A program made the position numbers and the translations under genes. Positions 5,605 through 6,300 of a DNA stretch of 6,300 nucleotides are shown one piece after another. Position 1 is the first letter of the stretch; each line of letters starts with the position of its first letter. The DNA is from an uncultured Comamonadaceae bacterium (lineage in GTDB: Bacteria > Pseudomonadota > Gammaproteobacteria > Burkholderiales > Burkholderiaceae_C), in contig CALMOI010000487.1 in NCBI GenBank assembly GCA_937871735.1, forward strand, positions 1-6,300. Reading direction: 5' to 3'. The notes beneath the pieces are model-generated. The model made no database searches, had not been told where the DNA came from, and was given only the letters and a program-made list of their open reading frames with translations.

Positions 5605-6280
5605 CAGGCGCTGCCTGGGGCACGCTGCGCCGCAGCACGTAACCCACGCCGCGCAGGGTTTCGATCAGCTCGGGGCGCAGCTTGCGGCGCAAGTGGTAGA
5701 TGTGGACTTCCACCGCATTGCTGGTGACTTCGGTGCCCCATTTGTACAGCTGCTGCTCCAACTGCTCGCGGCTGAGCACGCGCCCGGCGTTGAGCATGAA
5801 CACGTGCAGCAAGTCGTACTCGCGGGTGGACAGCTCCACCAACTTGCCCGCCAACCAAACTTGGTGCGCTGCGGGGTCTAGCACCACGTCGCCCACTTCC
5901 AAGCGGGTTTGCGCTTGCCCGTGAGCGCGCCTCACCAGCGCCCGCAGCCGCGCCGCCAGTTCGTGCAGATCGACAGGCTTGACCAAGTAATCGTCTGCGC
6001 CAGCATCCAGCCCTTCGATGCGGGACGGCACGGCGTCACGCGCCGTCAGCACCAGCACCGGGGTGGTGACGCGCCGCGCGCGGGCGGCTTTGAGGCTGTC
6101 CAAGCCATCTTGGCGCGGCAGGCCCAAGTCCAGCACCGCCGCTTGGTACACGCCGGTCAGCAACTCGCGCTCGGCAGCGACGCCATCGCGCACCCAATCG
6201 ACCAAGAACCCTTGCTGCGTCAGCCCCGCACGCAGCCCTGACCCCAGCAACTCATCGTCTTCTGCCAACAAAATGCGCAT
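5594..6280 (-). CDS. OmpR/PhoB-family response regulator (QseB/TctD-like)
   Basis: This complete 228-residue regulator has an N-terminal receiver domain (about 1-118) with the acidic pocket AEDDE (6-10), phospho-acceptor D51 in VLDLGLP, switch residue T79 in VLTARD, and K101-P102. A C-terminal OmpR-type winged helix (about 126-218) follows, with the LSTREYDLL segment, the recognition helix NAVEVHIYHLRRKL (188-201) and the closing TLRGVGYVLR hairpin. It should bind tandem DNA repeats after phosphorylation by the histidine kinase encoded just downstream. GGGGAG lies nine bases before the ATG. Only 20 bases of upstream sequence are in the window, so its promoter cannot be assessed. The nearest named relatives by style are QseB, TctD and PmrA; I do not choose between them. 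Regulators of this class often control their own operon. Confidence 0.96.
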   Translation of the reverse strand: MRILLAEDDELLGSGLRAGLTQQGFLVDWVRDGVAAERELLTGVYQAAVLDLGLPRQDGLDSLKAARARRVTTPVLVLTARDAVPSRIEGLDAGADDYLVKPVDLHELAARLRALVRRAHGQAQTRLEVGDVVLDPAAHQVWLAGKLVELSTREYDLLHVFMLNAGRVLSREQLEQQLYKWGTEVTSNAVEVHIYHLRRKLRPELIETLRGVGYVLRRSVPQAAPDAG

Positions 6281-6300
6281 GGTTGATTACTCCCCATCGT

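Overview
The window looks like chromosome of a GC-rich betaproteobacterium, most likely Burkholderiales and probably close to Comamonadaceae (Limnohabitans/Rhodoferax/Acidovorax-like). I infer this from high-GC third codon positions, the style of the proteins (QseB/QseC-type two-component pair, MtfA-type peptidase, Aer-like PAS) and tight gene packing. No rRNA, tRNA, insertion sequence, CRISPR array or prophage gene is visible, and no gene-free stretch exceeds about 95 bases.

Layout. Positions 3-317 (+) hold the C-terminal end of an MtfA/M90 zinc peptidase gene that enters from the left edge. It converges, with only 6 bases between stop codons, on a run of eight minus-strand genes that fills the rest of the window. 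Read in the direction of transcription (right to left), this run starts with an OmpR-family response regulator (6280-5594) and an overlapping sensor histidine kinase (5604-4210). After a 65-base gap with candidate regulatory repeats comes a six-gene cassette: a MglB-like roadblock/LC7 protein (4144-3782), a stand-alone Aer-type PAS protein (3771-3277), a PhnD-like substrate-binding-protein fold without a signal peptide (3280-2531), an unrecognised protein with a His-His-Cys-x2-Cys motif (2519-1938), a protein with a degenerate receiver-like N-terminus and an unrecognised C-terminal domain (1936-1031), and, after a 95-base gap, a protein that looks like a second, divergent roadblock fold behind a possible helix-turn-helix segment (935-324).

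How the genes may work together. The two-component pair is a conventional membrane-sensor-to-transcription unit. The cassette is the unusual part. Its genes are nearly contiguous (4-base stop/start overlap, 1-, 10- and 11-base gaps, ribosome binding sites overlapping upstream stop codons), and everything in it appears cytoplasmic. It combines a predicted FAD/redox-sensing PAS domain, a soluble ligand-binding fold, a pseudo-receiver and two roadblock-type scaffold domains, but it has no recognisable kinase, cyclase, GTPase or methyl-accepting output. My inference is that it is an intracellular signal-integration module whose output partner (perhaps a MglA-type GTPase, a chemotaxis/pili system or a promoter) lies elsewhere. 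That function is a hypothesis; only the domain resemblances and the operon structure are seen in the sequence.
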